Assembly: GCF_000002865.3 (NCBI RefSeq)
Contig: NW_001865059.1
Span: 524,237 to 588,236 of the forward strand
From: Monosiga brevicollis MX1
Taxonomy: Eukaryota; Opisthokonta; Choanoflagellata; Craspedida; Salpingoecidae
Length of the DNA: 64,000 nucleotides
Reading direction: 5' to 3'
The notes beneath the pieces were generated by a model. That model worked only from the letters and a program-made list of their open reading frames with translations. It searched no databases and was not told the origin of the DNA. This document shows, one piece after another, positions 36,986 to 50,188 of this stretch (position 1 is its first letter; each line of letters starts with the position of its first letter). The position numbers and the translations under genes were made by a program.

Positions 36986-38000
36986 TTCTATCTCGCTCTC
37001 TTCTCTCTGGTTTGGTTCAAGTTTGTGTCTCTATCTCTTGAATTATAGGGATATCCATCTGTTTCTCTACCTTGGTGTTGATAAATTGTCTTTTTCTCTA
37101 GTTTGTCTTTGATTTGTGCTTAGTCGTTCGTTAAACCTGGGTCATTTCTCTTGTGGAATCACTCTGGTACACCGCATCTCTCACTTTGCTTGGGAATGTT
37201 TGCAATCTCTCTGCCTGCCCTCTCGCCTGCCATGCCATCTCTTGCCTGTCTGTCAGTGAGCATGACTGGGGTTCTTCTTCGAGCTTGACCGACTTGGATC
37301 GACTGGCCCGGCTGCCATTATGGCGCCCCGATCCCCCTGTACCTCACCATCGAGACACTCTCACAAAGTCTTTATCGGCGTACTGGGTACTTCGAATCCA
37401 GGGCATGACGGCGCGTTTCGTTATAACATCACCACGCCACCAACGCCCCTCCAACAGGGCTTTTGATTGTTATTATGGGGAAGAGCCAGCTCCAATGAGA
37501 CAGGATGCCGGCGGCGTGTGAGATCCTCCAGCCCGTCTTGGGGCCGTTGAAGCAACATCCATTCTACTAGGGAGACGATCTGCCCCGGGACAGTCGGCTC
37601 TGGTCCGGCGTTGCCCTCGCGGCATTTGAGGGCGGCTGCCATTTACAGGGAGAGGGATACTCGGTTGCGATGGGGCGGGCAGCAGATGTCAATTTTATCT
37701 TTTTTGTCATAAAGAGCATCAGCAGATTCGATCTGGTGATAGACACTGTAGAGAAGATGCAGATACCAATGCATCATAAGCTTGAGGTACCTTATATTGG
37801 TAATTAGAAGTTGAAGCAAAATATCGACTTTATGACGCACCGTCGCCTTGAACCTGACAACCACGATTTTGCGCAATCGGTTCGTAGGCATAGCGATACG
37901 ACAGAAGCGGTGAATTTAAATCCCCAAAACCCTTTTTTACTTTGGAGAGGACGGGCGTTGGATGATAGTTCCCAGGGGTAGTCTTAAGTTTAAAGCGACC
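36185..38000. other. Divergent intergenic region (AGC kinase / sphingosine kinase)
   Basis: It contains A-rich runs (about 36388-36410 and 36719-36730), a CCA repeat near 36665, a (CT)n tract (about 36953-36983) and otherwise unique sequence. An ORF at 37153-37521 has no recognisable character. No gene is seen. Confidence 0.5.
36953..36983. repeat. (CT)n microsatellite
   Basis: About fifteen CT units lie about 1 kb upstream of the sphingosine kinase start. Confidence 0.93.
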
Positions 38001-40901
38001 ATGGCCAGCGCCACGACGACATCGCCAACGGCAGCGCCCACGGCAGCGCCAGCGGCAGCAGATGAGGCGCCTTTGCTGCAAGATGAGGTCCGTGCCTGCC
38101 ACCGAATCTGTGTTCTAATCCTTTGCACTTTCCTCCTCTCGCCGTGTTCTATCCTCCAAATTGAGCGGCGAAACAGCTTGGCTGAGCCGACTCACGCACA
38201 CACACATGTGCATCTCTGCTCCTCCTCCGTCTTGTTGGCATTCGATCGCCAGTTTGAGCACCACGGCCAGACCGTCTCTGTCGTGCTGACACGTACTGCC
38301 ATCGAGCTGCGCTCCACCAGTCGGCCTGGATCCTGTACGACACTTGCCAACCTCGTGACCACGCTCCCCGCTCCCGCTTCCCACGCTCGTCTTGCACAAT
38401 CCATCACACCTTTTTGTGTTGCGTTCGACTGACGATCGGGATGGATTGTGGATGGCTGGCCGTATAGCCGGTCGCCTGCCGCTGGAGGAGGTGTATGGAA
38501 CTGCCATCGTCGAGCGCAATGCACAGCGCTTTGGCCTCGAGCTGTTTCGCCTGCACGCCAAGAAGGAAGGCGGCAAGGCCAAGCAATTACGGGTGCGAGA
38601 TCGCTTCTGCTCGTCCGACCCGTCTCCTCTGCGCGCGCGCCACCCTCCAGAACCAGTGCCTCACATCTGCGTGCTACAGAGCCTGCTCGAATCCACCGAT
38701 CGCACCAAGCTGGAAAATTGGTCCACCGTCATTCGTCGCCATGCCGCTTGCCAGCAAGGTCGGTCTTGCTCAATCGCCCAGCGCTGCAGGTGCTGTCTTG
38801 CTTATCCACACCTGGCGTGCCGCAGAGAATGGCCATCCCCGGCACCTCTTGGTCCTCGTCAACCCCTATGGTGGCACCAAGCGAGCCCCCAAAGTCGGTC
38901 ATGCTCCCTGCTGTTGCTTCAATCTGGGCTCGGGTCATCAAGCTTGGCCCGACCCGCCTTTATGAATCCATTACTTACGGTCGCTCATGACGGTTTGCTG
39001 GCTTGTGCGACTAGATCTATACCCGCCACGTCAAGCCCATGCTCGATCGTGCCGGCATCCGTCACACGATGCGCCACACCGAGCATGCTTGCCATGCCAT
39101 CGAAGTGCGTCCAAGGTTTTGAGCTTGCGCCAATACCCGGTCTTCGCTCAGCTAATAAACGCTCAATTTTTTTCCTCTGCGCGGTGACATTTGCACATAG
39201 ATTGGAGCAACGCTCGACCTCGCCTTGTATACGGGCATTGTGGTCGTCAGTGGCGATGGCTTGCTCAATGAAATGATCAACGGCCTGCTTCACCGCGACG
39301 ACTGGGAGGCTGCCGCTCAAATTCCAATCGGCATCATTCCTGCTGGTTTGTTCGTCGACGGCCAACTCTGGGCTTGGCTTGCCCCGGGTTGATCCGGCTT
39401 TACACTCATCACGCTCCGCGCACGCCTCGGTTGTTGGCTGCTCGGCAAACCTTAGGTTCTGGCAATGGGTTGGCCTGGTGCTTGGGCCACTTCCAGGTCG
39501 AAAAGGCCGTATTTCACCTGATCAAGGGCCACACCACGCCGCTCGACATCTTCCGTGCCTGGCAAGGGCCAAAAGTACACTACGGTTTTCTCTGCCTTCA
39601 CCACGGCCTGATTGCTGACGTTGACATTGAATCTGAACAATATCGATGGGCTGGCGCTGCCCGATTTACCCTTTCTGGTGTTCGTCGCCTGTTGGGCCTT
39701 CGCCGCTACCCGACTCGCGTCTGGTATCAACCTGCCGCAGCCTACGATGAGAACCGCCTGCCTGCCACTGCACGCACCTTGCCCGAGGATGACGTGGACG
39801 CCGCAAATGCCGCCGCCAACCCCAAGAGTAGGCCCTACCTTTCTCTCGCACCGCATTGACATCTGCATGCCCAAAGCTTAACGCCTCTTGTCGCAGTGGT
39901 CACCGCTTTCTTCTGCTGCCGCCGCTTGTTTCCTCGCTTGCTCTTTCAGTCCGATCACGCTGCCCGGTTTCACAGCTGGAGCGCTATCCTGCATCAGCAC
40001 GGCTGCCCGACGATCCCGCCAGCCACGGTTGGAAGGTAGGCGATCAAATGCTGCATGCTGCACACATGTGACCTGATACACAGGCGTTGGCTGGGAAAGC
40101 ATCTCGGCTCGCGTTGTCGCTTTGCTGCCTTTGGCCTCACTTTTTATCCCATCTGGCCACTTTCAACTGTAGTTGTTTGATGGCGAGAGCTCAATAGCTC
40201 TGGCACTCAACGCGCCCTGGGTCAGCAACGAGTTTCAAATGTCCAAGCATTTGAGCTTGAGTGACGGTGTTGCGTGTCTGGTCTTGGTAGACGGCTCTGC
40301 TACGCCACGGCAGTACGTTGTGCAATACAAGCAGCCGTCGTTTTACACCGCCAAACCACACCGCGCTCATAATGTGGCGGGGAGGCTCATGGTGCATTTG
40401 TTTCCGTTTGCACAAAAGACTCATTGGCCCTTTCCTGGAGCCAGAAAAGGCAGCGCACATTGGAAAACCATGGACACGGTAGGTGTTTGGCCATACAACT
40501 TTTAATGAGCTTGCGGCTTTGCCATGCAATGTGTGGCTCAACGGGTGAATTTGATGCGCGCGTGCCATAGCTACGTCCTGGTCAAGAATGCCATCTTTGA
40601 ATTTGCCGATGACCGCGGCGTTTTGAACATGGATGGCGAGGTACCGTCTGCTTTGACTTTTTTTTTTTTCATGCATATTGACACCCCACCTTGCTTGATT
40701 CCACTGGTCTTGACGCGCCCCCGCTTCGCTGTGTCTCAGGTTTTGCCACATGTCACGACGGCCATGGACATGATGCCCAGTGTGATGCGGATCTACTCAA
40801 TGCAAGATGTGCCACTGCCTGCTGAGGATCCAGCCAACGTGCCTCCCGGCGGCATGTTCTGTGAACCTGATGAGCTGACGCCAGCTCGTGCAGGTGTGTA
40901 G
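38001..40901 (+). CDS. SPHK: Sphingosine kinase
   Basis: A gene of about ten exons starting MASATTTSPTAAPTAAPAAA. Spliced blocks read FEHHGQTVSVVLTRTAIEL, GRLPLEEVYGTAIVERN, RTKLENWSTVIRR, RHLLVLVNPYGGTKRAPK, IYTRHVKPMLDRAGI, LYTGIVVVSGDGLLNEMING, IPIGIIPAGSGNGLAWCLG, YGFLCLHHGLIADVDIESEQ, ALNAPWVSNEFQMSKH, HYVLVKNAIFEFADD and VLNMDGEVLPHV. The NPYGG and SGDGLLNE motifs form the ATP site and catalytic loop of lipid kinases; the GSGNGLA motif and the C-terminal VDGE-type motif fit sphingosine rather than diacylglycerol kinase. It would phosphorylate sphingosine to sphingosine-1-phosphate in the cytosol or at membranes. The C-terminal extension (VPLPAEDPANVPPGGMFCEP) is unusual. The stop at 40899-40901 follows a possible splice donor; an alternative last exon would stop near 40990. 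Confidence 0.93.
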
Positions 40902-41469
40902 CATGACTTTGAGATGTCCCTTGGCATCTGTTATTTGCGCTCATGCCGACCTTTGCTTTATAGACCAAGCTCGATCGGTTGGCTCCTGTTAGTCATGAAA
41001 ACAAGAAATGTTCATTTTCGTTTTGCTCTCTCATTCCCCTCCTCTTGATGATCTTGACTGTTTTTCGTTTCCTTGCTGGCTCTGCTCGCTTTTCCTTTCT
41101 CGCGCAAGTTTTCTTATGAGCTTTCGACGACCCTGTTTTCTGCCTGAACCAATGGAGTATTGAACAACAAATTTGAGAGCACGGGTCAGGAATCATGTTC
41201 ATACGCTGTTTAGGTTCAATTATAAATTCATATGCGTTTGAGCCCAGAGGGAATGACGAGCAAATGTACAAATTCAGGCATGCCACTTGTCCCGGTTGGG
41301 AGATACTAGCTATATTTCCTTTTTGTTTCTCTCTCTCTCACCGGCTAACATGATACGAAGGGCAGACAGAAAAGCTAAAGCTAAATGCAAAGGGCTAAAC
41401 GGAACTTGGTATCTAAAATCTAGCGTGATAGTAAAACGGCACAAGAGGCCTGACGGGTTGACGTTTGAC
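40902..41469. other. Intergenic region between convergent genes
   Basis: AT-richer 3' flanking sequence of the sphingosine kinase and of the Ser/Pro-rich gene. No gene is seen. Confidence 0.5.
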
Positions 41470-44176
41470 TCAAAGCTTGGTCGTGTTGGATCGCGTCTTG
41501 GGCGCAGATATGGGGCGCCGGGGCAAGTTGCCTTTGGTGTGAGGCAACGTGGGAGAGCTCGCCGGGCTGGGGGCGGTGCTAGCTTGCGTGCTTGATGCTC
41601 TTGTAGAGGGTACACTGTGCTTACCCTCGGCTACGGATGACACGCGGCGGACGGCCGTGGGGGCAATCGCACGAAGGGGGCTTTGCAAAGCTGGTCGTTG
41701 AGCAGGATATTTGGGTCCCACACTCGAGGCTCGAACGCGCTGAACGTGTGCTGCGCGGCGAACTTGAGCAAAGCGGGCCAAAGGGTCGGATGAAGTTGGC
41801 GAAACCACAATCGGTGTACCGGCTGGTTGCTGCAGAGCCAGTTTGGAGCTGGGCTGCAGTCGTCGGCAACCACTTGGATCCGCGGCCGAGGGCATCGAGG
41901 TTGCGTCGACGCTCACTTGGCGTGGTTCCGGGGCAGATTCGGCACGGTCGCGCGAGTAGGATTTGGAAAAGACGGTCGTGATCGGGCTGGGCAGGAAGTC
42001 CTTGGCGTTGCTGTGGAAGGTGATGTTAACGGCGTCGGGCGGCGGCACCTCAGGCGGACCCGGGCTCGGGGTCAAGACTTCACTGGCGGTGGCAAGCGGT
42101 GATGGCAGCTCAACAGAGGTTTGGTCGCCGATAGGGAGGGACGTGTGCGTGGCGACGTCGGGCATGGAGCTTCGGTATGCACGGGTTGCAAAGGTGGCTG
42201 GGTCCGAATTGCCGGCACCACCAAAGTCTTCGACACTGAGTGGAGCGGTATCGGTGCCCAGACTTGGCATTGAGTTGCGGGCTGGCAAGCGGGCCTCTTC
42301 GACAAGGGCTTTGGATGCGCCAGCAAAAAGACCAAGCCCCCGGCGATGGGTGGCTACTGGGCCGGAAGAGGGCGAGGGAGAGCGATGGGTGGCGTGATGC
42401 AAGGGCGATGACATGGCTCGGGCACGGTTGCCAGGTTCACGAGCGGCGGCAAGGTCGGGGGCGGTTGTGGGGTCACGGGGGTTGGAGAGGCTTGGGCCGC
42501 TCTCGGCTTCACTCTCAAACTGCGATGCGGTTCGGGAAGGGGCGCCACTGGGGCGCCGGTGTTGGTGGATATCGTCTTGCTCGTCCTCTCGGTTGGCACA
42601 GGCGCCGGCACCAATACTGTGGTAGCAGATGCGGGAGGCACGGCGGCGAGTACTGTGGCTGTTGTTGGTAGGTTCGGACTTGTCAAAAGCGAGGCTGCTA
42701 TAGTCCGAGTCGGCGGGCCGGTTGCCTGGGAGGGTGAGGGTGCGAAGCATGTGGTGAAGACGGGCGTTTTCGTCCTCGAGAACGAGGCGTTGGTTGTGCT
42801 CGTTGCGCCAGAGCTGTTGGAGTTCAGCGCAGTGATGTTTCAAAGCGCGCTTGCGTGTGACGGCTGTTTGGCGGCGTTCGTACTCGCGCTTGTGCAGGAC
42901 GGCGAGTTCGTACACGAGTTGCTTAAGCTGACCAACGTCATCTGGGAGACCGGCGTTGATGTTGATTAGGCCTCGAAAGGGAGATAGGTCGTCGCTCTCT
43001 GCGGTTTGAGTGGAAATGGTGGGGCTGTGTTGAAGCCCAGAGCGGGATTCGGGCTGAGATGGCCTGTCGGGGAGAATGGGAGACTCTGGACTCTGGCGGT
43101 CGGCTGAACGCTGGTGACGAGGAGTGTGCGAAGACTGGTGGGGGCTGGATGCTTCANNNNNNNNNNNNNNNNNNNNNNNNNNNNNNNNNNNNNNNNNNNN
43201 NNNNNNNNNNNNNNNNNNNNNNNNNNNNNNNNNNNNNNNNNNNNNNNNNNNNNNNNNNNNNNNNNNNNNNNNNNNNNNNNNNNNNNNNNNNNNNNNNNNN
43301 NNNNNNNNNNNNNNNNNNNNNNNNNNNNNNNNNNNNNNNNNNNNNNNNNNNNNNNNNNNNNNNNNNNNNNNNNNNNNNNNNNNNNNNNNNNNNNNNNNNN
43401 NNNNNNNNNNNNNNNNNNNNNNNNNNNNNNNNNNNNNNNNNNNNNNNNNNNNNNNNNNNNNNNNNNNNNNNNNNNNNNNNNNNNNNNNNNNNNNNNNNNN
43501 NNNNNNNNNNNNNNNNNNNNNNNNNNNNNNNNNNNNNNNNNNNNNNNNNNNNNNNNNNNNNNNNNNNNNNNNNNNNNNNNGCGTCGGGGATGGCTGGCGG
43601 GGCATCGGGCAGAGCGAGACGAATGCTCTGTGAGTGGGGTTGGTTGGCTGAGGTGCTGGGCGATGCAAGGGCGGGGCGAGGGGCTGATCCGGCGCGGGAG
43701 GATCTGGGAGTCGCTCGGGTGGGGAGCACAAAATTGTCGCTGGAGGTCGGGGCCCGGCCAGGGGCAGGGGTGGCGCGCGTTGAGGCGTGATGGGTTGGTG
43801 AGGCGATGTCGGCTTGGGGGTTGGTGAGGGAGCGCAGGGTTTGAAACTTGCGCATGGTGGTGATGATGGCTTGGTAATGTTTGGTCGGAGTGACGAGGAG
43901 GCCGAGGATGCTGGCACTTTCGCTGTCTCTGACAAAGGTGCATGTGTCTGGGAGGAGAAAAGCTTCGCTGGGCGGGGGTATGGAGTCAGGGCCAGTCACG
44001 TTGACGGCCTCTGCTGTGGAGCTCGTGGAGGGGACAGCAAGGCTGCTATGGGAAACCAAGGACATGGTGTCAAGTGGCTGCGGCCCGGAGGAGGGCTGCT
44101 GTTGCAGGGGTGGTGAGGGTGGTCTCGAAACGCCGTGCCCATCCAGGGCCTTTGGCGCCTGTTGGACAGCCTGCAT
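41470..44176 (-). CDS. Ser/Pro-rich disordered protein with short coiled coil, interrupted by assembly gap
   Basis: A minus-strand coding region on both sides of a 424-N gap. The 5' part starts near 44176 (MQAVQQAPKALDGHG) and includes SILGLLVTPTKHYQAIITTM, then RKFQTLRSL. The 3' part, an open frame of over 500 codons from the gap to 41470, has a coiled coil (VGQLKQLVYELAVLHKREYE, HHCAELQQLWRNEHNQRLVL, EDENARLHHML). Long Ser/Pro/Arg/Ala-rich stretches follow, ending in basic PRRPISAPKTRSNTTKL. The two parts lie in different frames as assembled, so the true gap length is not the printed one or an intron lies in it. I do not recognise the family. The basic, SP-rich make-up resembles microtubule-associated or centrosomal scaffolds, but that is only a resemblance. 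Start codon and N-terminus are uncertain. Confidence 0.6.
43157..43580. other. Assembly gap (N run)
   Basis: 424 unknown bases inside the Ser/Pro-rich gene. The flanks are GC-rich and low in complexity. Confidence 0.99.
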
Positions 44177-44638
44177 GGGGCTCGGGGCTTGGGGCCCACA
44201 AGGGGCAGGCAGCGAGGGCTGATTTGATGGTCGTGAACAACAGCCGGGTCGGTCTCTACGGCAAAGACGCTGCCTTGGTCAATTTTTTTTTCCTTCTTTT
44301 CAGTCACCTCGGCAAAGTCGTCGTCGTGGTCACCACGGTGGTGGCGGTGATGTGGTGGTGGTGGTGGTGGTGGTGACCAAGGGGTTGGTTCAAAAGATCA
44401 GCTGGGGGCGGGGAATGAAGCAGCGGCGGTTGTCAAAGCCACAAACAGCTGTGATATGGCCACTCGAGGAAGGGGAAAAAGAGGAAGGGGGGGGGAAGGG
44501 GGGGATGAGGGCAGAGCAGCTGGTTCATGCGTTCAGCTCATGAGATGACGATAATGTCGTTGATCAAAGGGGCAACGATGCAAACTGCAAAGTGGGTCGC
44601 TGCCCGGCCAGTCGGTCGACAAGGCGCGACGAGCGGTG

Positions 44639-44960
<322 letters not shown>

Positions 44961-45797
44961 AGACAGAGAGCCAGACAGAGACTAGAATTTTACAGATCGA
45001 GAGAGAGAGTGAGACGCAATGCATAGGGCATCAACACCACAGACAGTGTCCTAAGGTCCTCACGTCCTAAGGTTGGTTTAAGAGGTTTAAGGACTAAGGG
45101 ACCAGGACTAAAGGGACCAAGGGCCAAGGGGCTCAGGTCAGTCGTCGCGGGGTGCGTAGAAAAATGGGTTGGGTGCTTGACGATCGCACCATAGGGTTCT
45201 CCTTTGTACCCTTATTCTTTTTGTTTCTTTTGTTCTGTTTGTTTGTTTCTTTTGTGTTTCTTTTGTTTTTCACAAGAGGTCGGGGGAAGAGGGGGGAGGG
45301 ATGAAGAGAGAGGGGTCGGGTGGGGATGAGAATGGGGTGTATCTGCCTGAAAAGTCCTATTGATGGCAGAGATGGAGCGGACATGAAGAGTCCAAGTCAG
45401 AGCCAAGACCAGGCATGGGATGACTGAAACGTACCCCTTTGGCTGGTATGGACGGCGACGGGCAGGTGCACATGGTCAAGTCGGCGGTGGCGGCGGCGGC
45501 GTTGAGGTCGCTCGCTGGGTCGAAGAAGAAGAGGAGGAGGAGGAAGAAGAGGAGTGCTGTGGCTGGGCCTGCCGACAGGTTCCGGGGGGGTTAGCGTCAA
45601 GGGTCTAGCTTGATAAAACCTTGAATCCAGTCAGAGCACGACGGCGAGCAAGTGTGGGAATCACATTACATTCACAATTCCAGATGAAACATGCTCCATA
45701 TGCGTGATACCCGTGTGTGTCTGTGTGTGTGGCGTCGTGGCGTCGTGGCGTGTGGTGGAGTGTCCTTCCAATGTGTTGTGTCCGTGCCCGGCCCGTG

Positions 45798-45799
<2 letters not shown>

Positions 45800-45873
<74 letters not shown>
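45800..45873. repeat. (GT)n microsatellite
   Basis: About 36 uninterrupted GT units. Confidence 0.97.
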
Positions 45874-45874
<1 letters not shown>

Positions 45875-46193
45875 CCCGTGAAGGGTTGGCAAGCTGTCCC
45901 TAACCCCAATTGACCTTGTCTCAAACTCGGACACTCCCCGAGTGGTATCGGTAGGGCTTGCAAGGCTAGGTAGGGGTCACAAGGCGGCGGCAGACGATCC
46001 CCCTTGCCCGCTCGACGCCAGCGGGTGTGTGCTTGACCAATGCCCTTGGCTTGACCAATGAATGCCTTTGGCGTTGTCTCCATCTCCTCGCTCTGCCGTT
46101 TCTGCAGCGCATCGAATGTGTGTATCATCGTTGGCTCGCGCGACGAGCTCGTTGATTTCGATTCACAAAACGCATGCGTGACGCCCGCCAAGT

Positions 46194-46216
46194 ACTACTA
46201 CTACTACTACTACTAC
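46194..46216. repeat. (TAC)n microsatellite
   Basis: About seven to eight TAC units. Confidence 0.9.
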
Positions 46217-47306
46217 GACCACTACATCATCCCGCGAGTCCGACACACGTTGCAGCCATTCCCGCCTCAACCACTCCACGTTGGTTCCCAGCTCGGTGAA
46301 TCAAACTCACATGTCAATGGCGCGAGGTGCTGCCTTTTTGTTTTGAATCGGTTGCATCATGGAGATGAGAAGCACATGCACTGCGGTCGCATCCTGTCCA
46401 CTCGCTCAACGGCGCACAGAGAGAGACAGACAGTGAGATCGAGCACGTCACACGGTGACGAAGTGATGGCTTTGGTGTGCGTTGGCGCTCACGACACTCA
46501 TCTGACCCGCCCACCAGGGCACCAGCATGCAGCCCATTGGTGCATGCCCTTGTCGATGTTAATCAAAGGCGGTGCAGGACGTGACTGGCTGATGTTAACT
46601 TGCATCACAGCACTCGGCCGTCATTGGAAAACGCACCATTCAACCAGTCCTGGCTCTTTCTCATCCCGTCATCCGAATTCATCATCACCACCACCATCAT
46701 CATCGGCTTTGTCGGCGGCTTGGCCGGCTTTATCATCGTCAATCAATGCGCACATGGCCCTGGCCACATGGCCGCCGAGCTCCCTCTTCTCTCGTTCCTC
46801 GACTCTTGACAGCCAAGGCACCAACTCAACGGACCTCGGGACCAGGCACCCTGAGAGATCACGCAGCAGTGCGCAGCCCGGCCGGCACAGCACGGCGCAA
46901 CGCACCTGACGATGACGTCTCGACTTGGCCTGTCGGGGGTCGAGAGCGAGAGAGAGACGGAACGGGGCAGCCGTGGCTCTCTTAGCTGTAGCTTAAGGGC
47001 CAAGCAGAGATCGTGCTCGGGCATCGTGCTCCCCCTATAAAGGGGTAAGCGTGGTTGAGTCGCAGTTAAAGGCCTCAGTGGTGTTGTTCTGGTCACAAGC
47101 GGTAAAGTGCAAGGGTGAAGCCGGTGGAACTGATGAAACACTCCATCAGGTTTACATACAGGTCATGGCGACCCACACGACTTTGGCGACTTCGTACCCC
47201 CTCATGGGTGATACACCTTACATTCTAGGACAACTGTAACATGGCCCAAAACCACACCTGCCTGTTTTGTTTGGCTGACATGCTGATAAATACATCGACT
47301 GTTCTC

Positions 47307-47358
47307 TCTGACATATCAATCTGACATGTTCATCTGACATTATTGTCTGACAACAGCT
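47307..47358 (+). repeat. Four-copy 13-bp tandem repeat led by TCTGACA
   Basis: TCTGACA starts at 47307, 47320, 47333 and 47346, an exact 13-bp period. The first three copies continue with T, and the remaining six bases of each unit are diverged. Confidence 0.9.
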
Positions 47359-48408
47359 TGTGCGTCTTTGACGTCCGTTTCTTCTTCTTCTACTTCTTCT
47401 TCTTCTTCTGTTTCTTCTTCAGTTTCGGCTACTTCTTCAAAAGCACAACAACTCTACATTGTTCTGCATTTGCTCTTGCTTTTGAATACGTTGTGTCGCC
47501 TTGCTTGGCGATATAAGTCTGCATCTTCTTCAACCATAGCCTCGTTAACCGTCTTTTAAGTGTGCCCTCCCCTGACCCGAAACGGCAGCGCAGCGCTCGA
47601 CCTGGGGCCCCTCCTCCTCCTCCCTACGTATGGGGTTGGCACGCCGCTTGGTTCAAACGGCCAAACGCTCCCTCAACGGCTGGGAAGCGTGCATCCTTAG
47701 GGCTGGGCTGCCTTGTCCGCGGACCGGCGACCAGACGTGTGATCATCAAACCGTCACGAACCTCTGATGGGAAAAAGACAAGCCGTTCCCTCACTTGTTC
47801 CCAAATCAGGCGCCTCACACATGAACGCCCGCTTCACCACACTTGTGCGGTTATGATAAGCTTATTCAACCAGGAAAGCGTCACACATGCCTGCTCAACA
47901 GCTCACACAAACACGTAACACTCGAAAGACAACGGATGGCGCCGAGGTCGCAAGCACGGGCGGGGGCGGTCTTCTACGCCCCCGCGCCGCGGTGTGCGCC
48001 CTGATTCATCCCTCACCGTACGGGCACACTCGGGGAAACGGATGCTATGATGACGATCCCTCTGCTTATGAGGGATTCACACACACCCACACACACACAC
48101 GCGCGTGCGCGCATTTATCGTTTTTGCTGCACTAACTCAGTGACACCTGCGACGACGGCACACACACACACACACACACTCTCTCTCTCTATCGCGCGCG
48201 CGCACAGTTTCTCTCTCATTTTTCTAATCAGACGAGGGACACACACACTCACTCACCCTCTCACTCTGTCTCCACCGCTCACTTGTACTCGGTCAGATCA
48301 TCCCATTGCCCCGGTCATCGCCGACGCCGACGCCGACACATCGAGGCACTGCCAGTTTATCTCTTTTTTTTTTCTGTGTGAGACCTCTGCTGCTCCCGAC
48401 TCGACAGC

Positions 48409-49292
48409 ATGGCGCCCGCCAATCAGATTTTGGTGCTGAACCTGGCCAAGGACTACGTGCACGACTGTATCCCCGTGGCTGCGGCCTGTGTGAAGCGCCT
48501 TGGTACCAAGCTCGGGGCCGAGGTCGTCGTGTCTGAGACGGCAGAGCCTTACTTTGATACTATCGAAGAACTGGGCAAGTTCAACGTGCTCGTCTTCAAC
48601 TCCAACTCGGGTGAGCTCTTCAACAACACACAAAAGGCCGTCTTTGAAGAATACGTTCGTGGTGGCTACGGCAGCCTCCTCGGCCTCCACTCTGCCACCG
48701 CCGCCTTCCTCTCGGGTGCCGACGCCTCGGGTGCCACCGTCATGGCCACCACCTACCCCTTTTTCGCCGACACCTGGGGCGCCTCCTTCACCGACCACCC
48801 CCCGATTCAGGATGGCGTCGTCTACACCGACCGCGAAGCCTGCACCGCAGTCGGTCTCGACCTCCCCACCTCCTACCCCACCTCGGACGAGTGGTACAAC
48901 TTTGATCGCAACCCCACTGAAAACGATAAAATCTCCATCCTTGCCTTTGCCGACGTCTCCAAGATCACTGGCGTACGTCATTTCCCCCCTCTCGCATTGC
49001 CAATCGGAATGAAGTAAAGAACGCAGCTTCTTTGTGCCAACTCCCCTCACCAATTACCAATTGTGTACTTCCTCGTATGTGTTGTTGTTTTCTCCACCCG
49101 CAGAACAAAATGGGTGAGCATCACCCCCTGATCTGGTGCCACAAGGCCCTCGAAAAGACCCCGGTGTTCTACACGGCCCTGGGCCACCATGCCGAGGCTT
49201 ACGAGTCGGATGAGACGGTGATTGAGATGGTTCGCGCCGGTCTCAAGTGGTGTCTCGACCAACAGGGCACCTCGGAACATGTGGCCCACTAA
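48409..49292 (+). CDS. ThuA-like (trehalose utilisation family) protein
   Basis: Two exons, 48409-48972 and 49104-49292, give 251 residues. The first starts MAPANQILVLNLAKDYVHDC and contains VVVSETAEPYFDTIEELGKF, NVLVFNSNSGELF, RGGYGSLLGLHSATAAF and FADTWGASFTDHPP. The second gives HHPLIWCHKALEKTPVFYTA, LGHHAEAYESDETV and MVRAGLKWCLDQ. The GLHSAT and FYTALGHHAEAY motifs and the order of strands match the ThuA family, a class I glutamine amidotransferase-like fold. Bacterial members are linked to trehalose and other sugar use, but the eukaryotic activity is not known to me. The length fits a single ThuA domain. No signal peptide is seen. Its occurrence next to the WrbA-ABM gene (convergent) shows no obvious functional link. 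Confidence 0.92.
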
Positions 49293-50188
49293 GCCACCCG
49301 TGAAGCTGGCGCCCCTACTCTGCTCGGAGTATACACATGGTAGCCGCGAGGCCCCTATTGTTCTCTGTCGATATTTTGTTCTTCTTTGACCTTTCTTTGC
49401 CCGTGATACGTGCAAATTTTCCGTGCGCGGTCAAGCGTGTTGGACGCCCTTGCGTGCCCCGCTTTCCGTGTGCTTGTTTGACTCTTTTTTTTTTTTTTGT
49501 GTGTGTGTGTATGAATGATGTTCCTTTAGCAGTGCGAAGCAGCATACACAGTGGACTTTGACAAAAATGTGTGATGCCTTGTCCACGGTTTTCTTCCCGA
49601 CCCATTAGCTTTGGTGTGAAACGACCCGCCCGTGCCCGTTTCAAGGGCGTGGGCTCTAGTCAATCGACTTTGGCAAAACGCAAAAGTGTTCCCCTCTCGC
49701 CTTCAACTTTGCCCCGAACTTTGTTCCCATCCGATGTTAGTCATTACTTGTCTAGCACATGAAGATGGTTCATGCATTCATACAGGCTTCCTACCCGCAT
49801 ACGCATCTGGCACACCGGAGAGAGCTGCCGCATGAGAGCGTGGCTTGCAGCGCTTGGGATGTGGATCTGATATCAATTTTTTTTTTAATTTTTTTTTTTG
49901 AACAGCGATGCAAAGAGACATGAACGCCGAAACCCTGGATGGCCACTCATTAACCAAGAGGGGGCTCACGGCATCAACGCACGCATGTCAAAGGCACGCA
50001 TGCACAAGAGTTGCTCGTTGGGAATGGGAAGCTGGACGGCACTTTATGCCACAGACATTAGCGAGCCAGAGTTCTTCCCTGAATCGAGCAGTGACCAAAA
50101 GCCAAGCCTGTCCTAAACGCGCGGCTGGTGGGCGAATATGATCTTGTGCTGTTAATTTTGTTGTCCATTTTATACATCCTCCTTCATC
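49293..50188. other. Intergenic region between convergent genes
   Basis: Contains T-rich runs (about 49486-49500 and 49877-49899) and a short GT repeat. No gene is seen. Confidence 0.55.

Noticed and set aside
37153-37521. 122-codon ORF in the AGC kinase/sphingosine kinase spacer
   Set aside because: No family resemblance, no splice context and no consistent codon pattern.
46058-46909. 283-codon plus-strand ORF
   Set aside because: No recognisable domain, a Tyr run produced by the TAC array, and a composition that looks random; long chance ORFs are common in GC-rich DNA.
47020-47240. TATA-like CTATAAAGG and a short downstream ORF
   Set aside because: The ORF (62 codons) has no recognisable features and no splice continuation that I could find.
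48409-49292. ThuA and DUF3228 genes as bacterial contamination
   Set aside because: Both contain spliceosomal introns at conserved-domain positions and sit among other intron-bearing genes.
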